Below are positions 10,930-21,400 of a stretch of DNA of 64,000 nt, one piece after another. The position numbers were made by a program, and so were the translations under genes. Source of the stretch: Nautilus pompilius (Eukaryota; Mollusca; Cephalopoda; Nautilida; Nautilidae); contig JACATO010001532.1 in assembly GCA_018389105.1 (NCBI GenBank), forward strand, positions 62,001-126,000. The letters are read 5' to 3'. Below the pieces are notes generated by a model. The model saw nothing but the letters and a program-made list of their open reading frames with translations. It was not told where the DNA came from and ran no database searches. The first letter of the stretch is position 1; each line of letters opens with the position of its first letter.

Positions 10930-13511
10930 TCCCTCTCCCTCCATCACTTTCCATCTCTCTCTCTCTCCCTCTCTCTCCATCACTTTCCATCTCCTCTCTC
11001 TCTCTCTCTCCCTCCATCTACTCTGATGTCACTCAACATGGCAGCGCCCGTGATTTCTCAGCTCGACGCTCACTTCAGCGCTTAAATTCGTCCCCGATTC
11101 AATAAAAAAAAAGAAGTTTGAAATCATGGAAAAACTTCGACGATATCGATGAAGTAGTTGTCCTGTCATCAGCTGGGCGTAAACGGAAAGTTAATTCAGG
11201 TGATTCTGCCCGCTCACAGGCCAATAAAGCTCGTCATAGCGGTGCTGCGAAAGTCGCCCCGTATTTCGTGTCAACACAATGCACCTGACCCGCGCGCGTG
11301 TGTGGCTGCTTCCCTCTCTGACAAAGACCTAGCCTAAGCCCATAACCAGCTCCGTTCGACCACAGACGAGGTTAGTCAAGATGCCACCCTGCTTTCTTTG
11401 ATGAATATCCTGCCAGTTGCACGGAGACGACCCAGGGTTGCTGATGTTTCCAGAAGGAATGTCAGAGACTACACAGTGAAGTACTGCCTGGTTAATTCAA
11501 ACAGAAAGGTCCCATTATGCAGAGCCTCCTTCATGAGCATTTCTGGTGAGTATAATAGAGCAGACTTACCCAAGTTGTGACTATGAATATATTTTTAATA
11601 ATCCCCCCCTTGCACTGGTCCAAGATATAGTTGACCGATTAGTAATTTCAAGAACACATTAAGACATCCACCTGCCGTGCAAGCCACTACGCTCGAAGAG
11701 GTACCCCGGGTAGGAAGTATCTACCAACAGACCTTAGCGTAAAGAAAATGCATGAGCTTTTTTAGGGAACAAAACCATGCAAAGGTATCGTATGCACTGT
11801 ACTACAGTGTGTTTGTGTACGACTTCAAGTTGGCATCTGGTCATCCGTCTATTGATAACTGCAGTATATTTGAAATTCAAGATGCAGCTCAAGGATCCAT
11901 CCATCAAAGAGGAACAGAAACTGAATGTGTCGGCCATGTTCATTCTCCATAGGCGCCGTTGATGCATTGAATGACGTTCAGGCATCATTCACAACATCTC
12001 TCGACATAATGGAGAACCTCGTCTTACCCAAATCTCCCATCGGACAAACATTCTGCTCAAAACAACTGCACTTGTATGTTTTTGGTATAGTCCACCACCG
12101 TGGCCGAGGTGAGACACAAAGTAGGGATGACATAGATCTGTTTGCCTGGCTAGATTTCGAAAACCGCAAGGACAGCAACATGGTGGCTTCGGCACTGTAC
12201 CACTATTTTGTGAATGCTGTAGGAGCTGATCCTTAAGGCACACCGTGATTTGCGCTTGTTTTCCGATTCATGCTTTGGACAGGACAAGAATATCGATGCT
12301 TTGGCCAAGTTTTGTGCAATGCGAAAGCAGAATTTTCCGCAAATGAACACGCAGTACACGTTCCCTGTTTTCTGCCGGCGGATCGTGCATTTCGCAGAAT
12401 GGATCAAGACATCGGGAAAGAGAATACCATTCTACTTCCTGAAGAGTACGTTCAAATTCTATCCGTAGAGTCTGGCAGTGTCGTGACTTCAAGGCAGTTG
12501 TGCACAGCGTTCATTCAAAACCAGTGCTGCCAAGGTCCTACGCATCAATTCGGACAAAGTTGGATTCAAACAGGTTTATGAGGGTGGATTTTGCGAACAC
12601 CGCGATTCTCAAGAGAGGTAGGAAATCGGGGGAATTCTTCAGGCCAGCTATCGCTCCTGTGTCGAGCAAGTGAAGAAAGCCGACGTCCTGAAACTGATTG
12701 AAGAGATCGGTGCTGCTGTCGACATCCGTGAGTTCTATGAGAGTGCCTTGGCCAATGTGGGGGCGGTGTTGACATTGGTGGACAGGACCCTGAAGACAGC
12801 AGCGATGAGGAGGATGGGAATGATAGTGGCGCAGTTCAATCGCGTCGCCAAAAGGAAAGAGAAAAAAAAAAAAAAAAAACGATCTAAGGGAGATAATTCC
12901 TCCCTCGCAGGCTCTGCCATGTCCACTGTTCTACTAAGAAGGAAAACAAGGAATACGCACCTACTGTCAGGTAAATCGCAGATCGCTTCACCGTCTGCTG
13001 GAAGCTGGAAACGTACGTGTTTCTTGCTGCATTCCGTTCCAGCTGACGAACAGCAAGACGACTGCTTGCTCTCCGCAGCTATCATCGCCGCGGAATCCTT
13101 GTTGTCTCGTGTCCAGCTGCTTTGAGATACAATACAATGCCTGTGTTTTTTGCGAACGGGAAAGAGTGGAGGGGGGAGGAGGACCAGAGAGTCTGGATAG
13201 AAGTATGCCAACGAGACCAGGTAATAGATTTTATATTTGGCGGTCCGAATCTGACCTGTAACAGTTGTTAAGGTAACGTTAAAACGTCATAATCAGACAG
13301 GTCATGGAGGGGGCGTTATAGAAAAACCTGTCTGACGCGACTTTGAGAAGGGGTTCGTCGATGCGAGTTACTTTAGCAATAAAAACGGGTGTAACGCCAA
13401 GAAACACCAAGAATCGAGTTTGAGTCGCTGCTGCTGTGAAAACTGGATGCAGTTTAACCGATCACGATATTTTACGAAACAGACAACAGTGGAGACTTCC
13501 AGCGGCCCCAT
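6031..13511 (-). CDS. Unnamed multi-exon gene, possible ciliary protein
   Basis: I do not recognise this protein. Exons in transcript order are 13459-13511 (tentative), 10260-10494, 9967-10160, 7161-7241, 6858-6880, 6545-6689 and 6031-6238. Phases agree at every junction and the chain gives about 312 residues ending in TAA; without the tentative first exon it encodes 294 residues. Landmarks are PNPRCCRTAPEDRR, a basic stretch NNMRRRLNARKPNF, PAPTYERKADMVAYFNARLE, FPSGWDRVQERPYYMVKPDY, GNYGGYITKYVPEVM and LVDPHNPFNVL. No signal peptide, membrane helix or enzyme motif is visible, and the protein is basic and Tyr/Pro-rich. A palindromic RFX X-box lies about 20 bases upstream of the proposed start. 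RFX factors are known activators of ciliary genes, so a ciliary or sperm-flagellar role is a reasonable inference, not a demonstration. The neighbour, a MEGF9-like gene, is divergent. Confidence 0.7.
6545..6689 (-). CDS. Exon of the unnamed minus-strand gene (KYVPEVM exon)
   Basis: The acceptor follows a T-rich tract ending GGCCAG and the donor is CACAG|GTAAGA. It encodes YLIKELYLGSCCRNGNYGG and then YITKYVPEVMAEKG. The alternative longer open frame through this exon fails because it runs into a stop in the next exon. Confidence 0.7.
6858..6880 (-). CDS. Candidate 23-nt microexon of the unnamed minus-strand gene
   Basis: Acceptor AATTTTTCAG, donor TCCG|GTAGTC. It encodes KLDHHSS flanked by split codons. 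Direct splicing of 7161-7241 to 6545-6689 leaves the phase wrong, while inserting these 23 bases makes both junctions in phase. The evidence is phase arithmetic plus plausible splice sites. Confidence 0.5.
7161..7241 (-). CDS. Exon of the unnamed minus-strand gene (NDTDYSRN exon)
   Basis: The acceptor is ATAAACAG and the donor AA|GTAGGC. It encodes ADEKLNDTDYSRNLVAMANS and then ERIASM. Only this frame is open. The first base completes the serine codon begun by the donor at 9967. Confidence 0.65.
7485..8190. repeat. CT-rich satellite with TGACGTCA cores, inverted relative to the 1.7-kb array
   Basis: Units of about 41 bases alternate CTCTACTGACGTCATCTC with CTACTGATCTCTCCCTC. Read on the minus strand the unit is GATGACGTCAGTAGAGAGAG, which corresponds to GATATGACGTCAGTACGGAG in the array at 1672-2803. 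The two arrays are therefore relatives in opposite orientation. This one lies inside an intron of the minus-strand gene. Confidence 0.9.
8191..8780. other. Intronic stretch without a recognised element
   Basis: A plus-strand open frame of 177 codons at 8212-8745 crosses a short GT run and has no domain or splice support, so I do not call it a gene. The stretch lies within an intron of the minus-strand gene. Confidence 0.4.
8782..9608 (+). mobile_element. Internally deleted Tc1-like DNA transposon
   Basis: The ends are inverted repeats of about 19 bases: GTATTGGGAATAATTATGG at the left, and GTATTGGAATAATTATGGA read inward from the right. The interior holds frameshifted pieces of a Tc1-type DDE transposase on the plus strand. 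A DND-PENMMRNYLE segment near 9325-9370 resembles the second catalytic region. A DELWIGLQDVWNSIPQIYI segment near 9465-9525 resembles the usual C-terminal part. At about 0.83 kb it is about half the length of a complete Tc1 element, and most of the N-terminal DNA-binding part is missing. It lies in an intron of the minus-strand gene. Confidence 0.75.
9609..9966. other. AT-rich intronic stretch
   Basis: AT-rich sequence between the Tc1-like remnant and the next exon of the minus-strand gene. No repeat or exon was recognised. Confidence 0.4.
9967..10160 (-). CDS. Exon of the unnamed minus-strand gene (PAPTYERKADM exon)
   Basis: The acceptor is TGTAAGCAG and the donor CAACAG|GTAAGT, both strong. 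It encodes 64 residues, including PAPTYERKADMVAYFNARLE, FPSGWDRVQERPYYM and DYTVPDPIIMQRKQ. It starts in phase 0 and ends in phase 2, fitting both neighbours. Confidence 0.85.
10260..10494 (-). CDS. Exon of the unnamed minus-strand gene (NNMRRRLNARKPNF exon)
   Basis: The acceptor is TATCTTCTAG and the donor TTCAAG|GTAAGC. It encodes 78 residues, among them RNVLMKDEYIGVKFLANN, a basic RRRLNARK stretch and YRWKTVTETMLEETAIPMFK. An internal ATG exists, but the open frame continues upstream to the acceptor, so this is treated as an internal exon. Confidence 0.8.
10548..11022. repeat. CT-rich minisatellite / polypyrimidine tract
   Basis: Nearly pure CT interrupted by regular CCATCTCCCT and CCATCACTTTCCATCT words gives units of about 20-60 bases. 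The opposite strand is polypurine. Long overlapping open frames in all three phases are products of the repeat. Confidence 0.95.
11107..12865 (+). mobile_element. Decayed transposase-like gene, class not assigned
   Basis: Frameshifted plus-strand pieces line up as one protein. They are WKNFDDIDEVVVLSSAGRKR, LLSLMNILPVARRRPRVADV, NHAKVSYALYYSVFVYDFKL, LVLPKSPIGQTFCSKQLHLY, VFGIVHHRGRGETQSRDDID, KKADVLKLIEEIGA and an acidic tail PEDSSDEEDGNDSG. From memory this resembles a transposase-like family common in invertebrate genomes that is usually annotated only as uncharacterised; I cannot assign a superfamily. An A-rich run follows the acidic tail. No inverted terminal repeats were found. It lies antisense in the proposed first intron of the minus-strand gene. 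Confidence 0.65.
12886..12900 (+). repeat. Recurrent AAGGGAGRTAAYTCC motif
   Basis: Exact motif AAGGGAGATAATTCC, just after the A-rich end of the transposase-like remnant. It is one of about eleven copies in the window. Confidence 0.55.
13459..13511 (-). CDS. Tentative first coding exon of the unnamed minus-strand gene
   Basis: The start sits in GCCAAGATGG, a near-ideal Kozak context, and the frame reads MGPLEVSTVVCFVKYRD. A donor CG|GTTAAA after 53 bases gives phase 2, which joins correctly to the exon at 10260-10494, but this donor is weak. Another 5' exon could be used instead. Confidence 0.35.
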
Positions 13512-13529
13512 CTTGGCGACGTCTAATCT

Positions 13530-13543
13530 GTTACCGCGGCAAC
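13530..13543 (-). promoter_or_regulatory. Palindromic RFX X-box
   Basis: On the minus strand the sequence is GTTGCCGCGGTAAC: two X-box half sites (GTTGCC and GGTAAC) with a two-base spacer. It fits the RFX consensus and lies 18 bases upstream of the GCCAAGATGG start context. X-boxes close to start sites are typical of genes for cilium components in animals. Confidence 0.55.
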
Positions 13544-15370
13544 ACCCCCCAAGCCTTGTTTTCGGTTTTTAAGTCTATCTGCTTGGAACGAGTAAGATAA
13601 GAATAAAACAAAACGACTGCTGGCTGTGTGTGGACGGCGCAAGTTCACCTAGGAATGCGCCAAGCACCGAAATTAAGCGAAGGTGCGAAGATTTCTGACC
13701 ACTAGTGTAGATACAGTTCCGCGAGGCGCGCGGGCGAAAGACGTCTGGGTGTGAAGTCCGCCACCAACCCTCACCCCACCCACGTCCACCTGTATCTAGA
13801 ATTGTGCCAGGGGAGGGGGGAAAAGCGACAACATCAACAACAACGGCATGTTTACTGCGTTCGTCTCTCTCATTCGGGGGGGGGGCGGTCCCAATGGCGG
13901 TTATTTAACACGTTAGACAGCTTTAAGACGATCCACATTTATTATGGAAGCAGCTTTGAGAGAGGAAGCAAGGAGCGGCATCGATCTCAGAGGGCTGATG
14001 GAATTCGGCTAAATTCTACCGAACGACACTTCCTCTGCGTGTTTTTTAAAAAAAAACGATTCCTCCATTTTTAACCCTCTGTGCACCACGCCAGTTTTAA
14101 CCTCAGTTTCACCTCTCCCTGTGTTTGCGCCGAACCGCCCGTGGTTTAGCCGGTGTGAAACACGTGGGGTTGGTGGGGGGGGGGTCGATACGCGGTTTTA
14201 TCGCCACAAAGAGTTACCCTGACGAGAAAGATAACAAACAGCCCCAAAGTAGCGGACACACCCCTCCTCCCCAAGAGGCGTGCCTACCTACACTTTTCTC
14301 ATCTTTTTTCCTGCTTATTACCTGTTGTTTTTTTAAAAAAATTCACATACAATAAAAATGTATTTATTATTATTATTATTATTATTATTTAAAAGCCAAG
14401 TTATCTGGCCTTGGCAGCTCACCTTTAATGTTTATCCACAACGAGGCTAGGATAGCGTACAACACAAAGACAGCGCCTACATGCAAAGTTCTCTTGGATA
14501 GGTCCACCCTGTTGGCATCTGTACTATCCGTAAAAGGTTTTATACACACACACACCCCCCAAAAAAAATATAACGGAGATCCAGCTCGTGGATTTTTTTT
14601 TTAAAGGGGAATGGTTCATGACATAATGACAGCCAAAGAAGAATTTAAATTACGGGATCTAGAGAACTAGATTCTGAAATAGCATCACTGGTGCTGGAAG
14701 GCGGTGCGATGTGTACGTAACTCAGGGAGGCGGAAGCTGCCGCGACGGGTCTGGGATCGGTTAGTTACCGGAGTTCGAGACTACGGCTATTCTTGTGTGA
14801 GAAAACTTGCGAACCGCGGTTCTGGTGGAAACCAGACGGGTGGTGGTTGGCGGCGGACGGCACCCCCGGGGCTCGCGACTGATTTAGAATTCCGACCAAA
14901 GGCTTCAGGCGCTCTACTTTCGTTGTGTAAATTCATAACAGGTCCCCCCCGGTGACTGGGAAGGATGTTAACAGGCAGACAGACAAACGTCGCGTGAGAG
15001 AGAGAGAGAGAGAGAGGGGGGGCAGCTGTTATCGCCGCTTCTATAAGGAGTACATCATATATACAGTAATAGTACTCCGATGTAGGAGTTACTTCCCTTC
15101 GGCAGTAGCGGCGCGAGCAGCCGCGACGTGTACGCAATGGATGGCTCGTTGAGTCATCCGCAGGAGTGCGGAGTTACTTCCCTTCGGCAGTAGCGGCGCG
15201 CGCGCGCGCGCACGTGTGTGTGGTAGGGGGAGGTGGGGGTAGTGCGCGGAGGAAGGAAGGAGAGAACGGACGACCGTCTCACAACGAGGCGCCCTCCCGG
15301 CCTGGTTCTTCACCCCCCCCGACCACCTCCGCGTCCGCGCGCTACCTGTCTGGCCGCTGAAGGTTCCGAC
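13544..15370. other. Spacer between the divergent genes
   Basis: This stretch separates the two divergent start regions. It holds an ATT triplet run at 14358-14390, G- and C-homopolymers, and a GC-rich, CpG-containing block from about 14.7 kb to the MEGF9-like first exon. A TATA-like CTATAAGG lies at 15041. A doubtful minus-strand exon-like segment at 14423-14518 is discussed in the findings. Confidence 0.5.
15085..15200. repeat. Promoter-proximal duplication containing the recurrent motif
   Basis: A 31-base segment beginning GGAGTTACTTCCCTTCGGCA occurs at 15085-15115 and again, identical, at 15170-15200, an 85-base period. Each copy contains the minus-strand form of the motif (CCGAAGGGAAGTAACTCC). 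The second copy runs into a CG-dinucleotide run. Both sit within 300 bases of the MEGF9-like start codon. Confidence 0.7.
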
Positions 15371-15461
15371 ATGGGCCACCCGTACCTGCAGGCGCTGGTG
15401 ATGCTGTGCGCCTTCCAGTTGTCGCTCCCGATCCGACCATCCGGCGACGGCCGCCATCAAG
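15371..15461 (+). CDS. MEGF9: MEGF9-like exon 1: signal peptide
   Basis: It begins ATGGGCCACC and encodes [20 protein letters not shown] and a short hydrophilic stretch. The donor is ATCAAG|GTAGGG. This is the first ATG after a GC-rich leader, and the hydrophobic core fits a secretory signal. Confidence 0.75.
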
Positions 15462-18400
15462 GTAGGGCAGGAGGCGAGGTGTGCGTGTGTGTGTGTGTGT
15501 GGGGGCTAGCACGCGTCAATCACTGTCAGTCACCGTCTCTGAGAAGAACTCTCTCCGTCATACACCCCCCTCCCCCTATCAGGAGGGTTGGTTAGTTGGT
15601 TAGAGGGAGGAGGGGATCGCGCGACGGTCAAGAATGCGAGGCCGCTACCCTGACGAAGTCTGTAGGGGGGGGGAGGGGCCACGATTTGATTGACTGGCGG
15701 ACGGTCGGTCTCTTCCAGCTTAAAACAAATAGACTATATATATATATATATTTAACCCCTTGCCCCCCATCCACCCCCGTTTCCCTTCTCAGCATAATTA
15801 CCCTAACCCTACCACCAACCCCCCCCGCCCAGACATTCTCATTTCTTCACCCTTTCCCGATGCCTTTTGGGAAAAAAAAAAAAAATTAAGGGGAGGTAAC
15901 CCGCAGCGAAACTAGTCCACCCTAAACGACCCAGTGGGGTGGTGTATCACCCTCCCGCTCGTGGGGGACACTCTCGAGGGTCGGCCTGGCTAGGGACACC
16001 ATCTGAGAAGGGAACTTTATCCGTATCGCAGGTTTTTACGTGAGATGGAATTTAAAATTAAAAAAAAACAACAACAACAACAAAAGAAGAATTCTTTTCT
16101 TTTTGAACCCACGTGGGTATTATAAGGACTTTCCCCCGATGCTGAATCACGGGTGTCCTGTACATTCTGTTGTACGTAACTTGGTCTGGTGGCGTAATAA
16201 ATGCCAGGGTACCCAACCAGACTGACTGTTAGGAGTCTTCACTGTCTATTCAGGTATTATCCTATGCCATTTGCAAACTGTTTTCTTGTGTTAAGTTGCC
16301 TAATTTGAAATTTCATTCTCGGTTTGTTGAGCTGATGATAATATTCTTCTCTAGGAGCAAATAATTAGCACTCCACAAACTAACAGCTGTAATCTTGGGG
16401 CTCACCCTTAAAAAAAAAATTTTGCCAAATTAGGGGTAGCCTTGATAAAGCCTGACAACCTGTCAAGTTGAGGATAAATCGGGTTAGTAGTTCCATTTCA
16501 TGACTGATGTGTGCTTCCACCTCGGGGACATTATTTACCTGCTCACCTTCCTGGCAAGACCTTCGATCTTTAACACCCCATCTCTGGTCAAAAGTCTAAA
16601 ATGAGCTAGTGTTTCAGAAAAATTTCCGTGTCAGCAGGATGAATGTGTGCTATAAACACAATGTGTTAAGGATCTTGTATACATCTCGTGTTGTGATTTG
16701 ACAGCACCATAGAGTGTAAATTTTTCTTCAGTAAGTGGTCATGCAATCTGCTCAGTATGAAAGCATACAATTCCTTATTTCATAATCAGCGTAGAGACCC
16801 ATAAACAGGGGGGGGAAGGGGTCATGGAGCATACAATGACGACAAATTGTTTTTGCAGCTAGTAAGTAGCTCATGAATGCTGGTGTTTGGCAACAACACT
16901 TCAAGTAAACTGATTTGTGCTGAAACCAATTTCTGCTGCTCTGAAGGGGGTTAAAGTTAATTTACTTTCTCACTCTCTTTTCTCTCTCTCTTTCTAAACA
17001 GAGTTTGTGACACTGCACAGGCCGACAAACCTGACACTGTTGATGCTGGTAGAAACAGAAGCTTACATATTTTGGTACGAGCCACAGAACTACCATGTGC
17101 ATCGGGAGTCATCAGCGAAAGACGATGAGCACCCGAGTCAGGTACCAGAGCATCAGGCTAAGGTGGAAAGACCGGCCAACACAACAACAGCCACTCCGAA
17201 AGTTTTACAGGTGAATTCAACATCTGGGATGTCCACAAAACCTCCAAACAGAATTTCTGATGCAGACGATGGTGCAACTGGGATATTTGTACCTTACCAC
17301 CAGGGTCAGGTGGAAAATTATATTGTTCATTACTATGCAAGTAACACTACTGAAGGTTCGTGACTCTCTAATTTGATTTGCTAAATAAATTCTTGGGGTG
17401 GGTTGGGGGGAATTACCTTTAGTTGATACTACTTAGAATTATGATTGTGATTGTATTCATCTAACGAAGAATAGCCTTAAATCTGAATACACACACCTCT
17501 GGACAAGCAGGTTCTAGCAGTATTATTATTCTTTTGTGTGTGTTATGGGAGGGTGACTGGTTTTGTCCTGTTAATATTGCACTTGCTAAGTGTGCAGTTA
17601 TACCTACTGTTTGAATGTGATTTAGTTGTATAGCATGCACTAGTTTTGCTAGGAAGTGTAGTGGAAGGAAAAAAAATAGAGCACTTACTACAGTTTTGGG
17701 GACTGCTCTGGGTGGAGTTACCAATAGCAGGAATACTTGTTGAGATTGCACCTTTCTGGCTCCTGGTCTCCTGGAAAGACATGTGTTTGTACTGCGTTCA
17801 ACTCATCCTGTGATGGTCATTGAAAATTGCAGATAGTTAGGTGCATTTGCTGAAGCTACGACTGCTCGTCAGGTCCTTGGCATTTGGCTGTAGCAATATC
17901 TAGATTGAGAACGAGGAATGTGGATCACCCTCCTGCCATATTCTGCATCATGTGGTAGCCTTTCACGCTAAAGAAGGAACAGGCAGTTATCGGATGCATC
18001 CTAAGCATTTAAATTAGGATGCTACATAAAAAAAAAGGGTGGGGGGGACAGGGACACAGGCCCAGAATCTGCTTGGTTATTGGATTCTGTCCTAAGTGTT
18101 TGGTAGAGCCAGCTTAATGTATTCAGTGTTCTGCACAGGCCGCAGCCTCGCAGCTTTGACCCCGATAAATTCATTTTGGGTGCTAACTTTTGGGCACTAC
18201 TGCGTCAAGGGGTGCAGGGGAAAAAGTCTATAATAGAGGGGGACTGTAGTGCGTCAGTGATGTTTGATGATCTCTAAAACGGATACATTTCAATTCATTT
18301 AACATTTATTTGTACAATCACATATTACATCGATTGGCAGGTTGACGTGACCTGTCTGCTTGTCTCTTGTTGTTGACATGTGGGCCAAGGACAGTTTGCT

Positions 18401-21400
18401 ATTGGCAAAAGGTGCCATCACGTGATTATTTGTGTCCAATAAGAGTCAGCGTTTAATTTGCTCAATGTTTTTGGAGTTTTTAAGATGGTGGCTAATAAAC
18501 GCAAAGCATCCACATCAATTTTATGTTTTCTTGTGAAAATGAGGAAAAAAATGAGACTGACCAAAGATCAGAAATGGTGACAGAAACACCTGACGGGACA
18601 AATGAAGATGGCACACACTGGACAACTGGTCTCCGATGATGTTACTCAGTCATCTTCCAGGAATCCCAGTCCCGAACACGTGTCAGAAAATTCCAACAAC
18701 GGTGGGTGAGTGACTTTACGTGGTTACGGTATGACAAAGAGAAAGATTCAACGACTTGTCTTGTATGTATCGAACATAACAAGCGCAATAGCATGATTAG
18801 TGAAAATACAAACTTTAGAACAAGTACCCTCGCCAGGCACGCAGATAGTAATGATCACAAAGCAGCTATGCAAGCTGATGTCATGGCACCTCAGTTTGAC
18901 AAAGCTGTAAAGAATTTGCAGACCAGTAAAAAAAATAGTCTTAGATGCCATGAGAGTTGTTTTTTGGATGGCTGAGGAAAATTTAGCAATAAACAAATAT
19001 GACAGTTTGCTAAGTTTGCTGCATCTTCTTGATTGCCCCAACATCACTGGCTTGAAAACAGCCAAAAATGTAAACTACAGTTCTGACAGAACAGCTTCCA
19101 AGATGTTAGAATCCATAGCAGCAACCATTAGGGAAAACATCAGTGACAGGCTCATAAAATCACCAGTCCTCAGTGTCCTGTGTGATGAGAGCACTGACAT
19201 AACAGTGAGAAAAAAACTTGTAGTTTATGCCAGAACTATAGATCCAGACATTTTTGTAACCATGTACTGTATTTTTGTGCTACCTAGAAGTGAAATGTAC
19301 AACTGGTAAGGACATACATGACAAGTTGAATGAAATTCTCTATGAATGGCAAATTCCACTCACTAAAGTTATGGGACTTGGAACTGATGGGGCCAAGGTG
19401 ATGACTGGAACGGGAGAGGGCTTGACTGGTTACATGCTAAGAAATAATCCAATACTGATAAACTATCATTGTCTTGCCCACAAACTAGCTCTGATCACAT
19501 CACAAGCAGCAGATTCTGTGCCCTATCTGGTAGACTACCAAGCAACATTGACTTGTCCAATTGTATCTGAATTGTGCCTCATTTTCCAGAAAATAGATCT
19601 AGATGTCAGCCTGGTAGAAACTTCAGTCACAACCTGTAGATCAGCTCTTAAGAAAATAAGAGCTGGTGGTGTGGATGATCACACTTATCTTCACAAACTT
19701 CAAAATGATCATCTGAAAGTTATTGGAGGAAAAATTGTTTACAAGGAAACTCATTTTGTCAAAGGAAAACAAAATATTGATAGCATCAAAGGAAATTTTG
19801 TGGATGCCTTGCTTGAGAAACTTGACCCAGAAATTCCCAGCAGATGGCAGTAACATCATATATGCTTATGGGGCATTGGGACTCAGACTGTTATCATTCC
19901 TCTCACAGACTGACCTGGAGATGTGGGAAAATGACAAGCTGGGAATACTGATTGGAAAATATGGAACCAAAAAACAATAATTCAGCTGTCACTTTCCAAC
20001 CACTCGTTGACCCAGCTGCAACCAGAAAGGAGAGGGCTCTCTCTTCGCAAGTCTTTAGTGATCAATGCTGGTTTTCCCAGAGATAAGATGAAGGATCTGT
20101 GGAGCCTCATCAACCAATATCATAAGGGAGATGTGCCCAATTTGCTGAAACTTGCCTCCCTAGCTTTGACTGCCTCAGTCCACACCTCAGACTGTTAGAG
20201 AGGGTTCAGTGCTCAAAATCTGTTGAAAACATCATCTCGCAACAGGCTATCTAGCTCAAAACTAGATGATCTGCTCTTGGTTAAACTGGAGGGAGGACCC
20301 ATTGATCAGTTTGACTTTTCTGCTGCTTTTCTCTGTTGGAGAAATTCCACAGACAGGAGAATGTTTACTATCCCCAAGAACCAAAACTAATACAAGTGCT
20401 ACTCTAATTTTTAGAGACTCTTTGGGAAATGTCGATGTTTGGTTTTGACTTTTTGACTGTTTAACCTTTCACATTCGATTCAAAGGTGTTAGATGTTCTA
20501 TCAAAGACACACATGTCCATATATTTCTCGCTAATTGCCCTGATTCTTGCATGGACTTGAGAACCTGCCCGACTGTGTTCAGTAATGTTTCTTTGAACAA
20601 AATACTTAATAAAGTTGTGCGAACTTGTCATTATTCTCTTAAAACACCAATTTCGTTCAGTCATACAAGTCAGCCTTGTAAGCGTTCATATAATTCATTT
20701 TAATAAACAAAAATATTGGTTTAAGAAAAGCACTTCTATCAATCGCACCTCAATGGCTTAAATAATTAAAACTGCTTGCACAATGGCATTACCTGATGTG
20801 GCCTGAAAACAGGTGCTCTTTGTCATTTTCTCATTCAATCAATTGTGGTCCCCCACATTTAAAAAAAAAATTGACCCCACTTTTTTTCCAAACAACATGG
20901 GTAAACTGTCCCCATTCTTCTGGTAAGCTGTGCAGAACCCTACAGTATTGGACATTTAAAGGTGAAAGGCCATCCTCCCTACACTTTCAGTCGGTTGAGG
21001 TGACATTAAAAAGAAATTCTTTATTGGAAAAATAAAAAGAATAAATAGGAACAAATTAACCCTCTGCCGCAGCCCCCCCTTTTTTTTAATGCTGATCCGT
21101 AAATTTCCACGCGGTTAAGGACAATGTTATATAAACATTTCTCGGCCTCTCTAGGTAATTAAAAGCGTTGGAGCGACAGGGCAACGTGACTCTGGACCCT
21201 AACCGTCACAACTACTCTCAGCTTTTGTTCATACACCGAAGGGCATTTGGTTTGTACCGGATGCGTACACTCCCGTGATTACACCCCTCCCCCAGCTACC
21301 GGGAAATACCTGCGGCTGTTTATTGCTGCTGAACTACTTTACCTGCCTGCAAAAACTTAACCCCACCCTCACAAAATTCCTAACAAACCCCCCTGCATTC

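Noticed and set aside
10517-11105. Very long Ser/Leu-rich open frames, also at 45769-47270 and 59838-60422
   Set aside because: They are translations of CT/GA repeats, open in several frames at once, with no domain or splice context.
12735-13211. 158-codon minus-strand frame as an upstream exon of the unnamed gene
   Set aside because: It contains a poly-Phe run from a homopolymer and overlaps the transposase-like remnant; no fitting splice donor.
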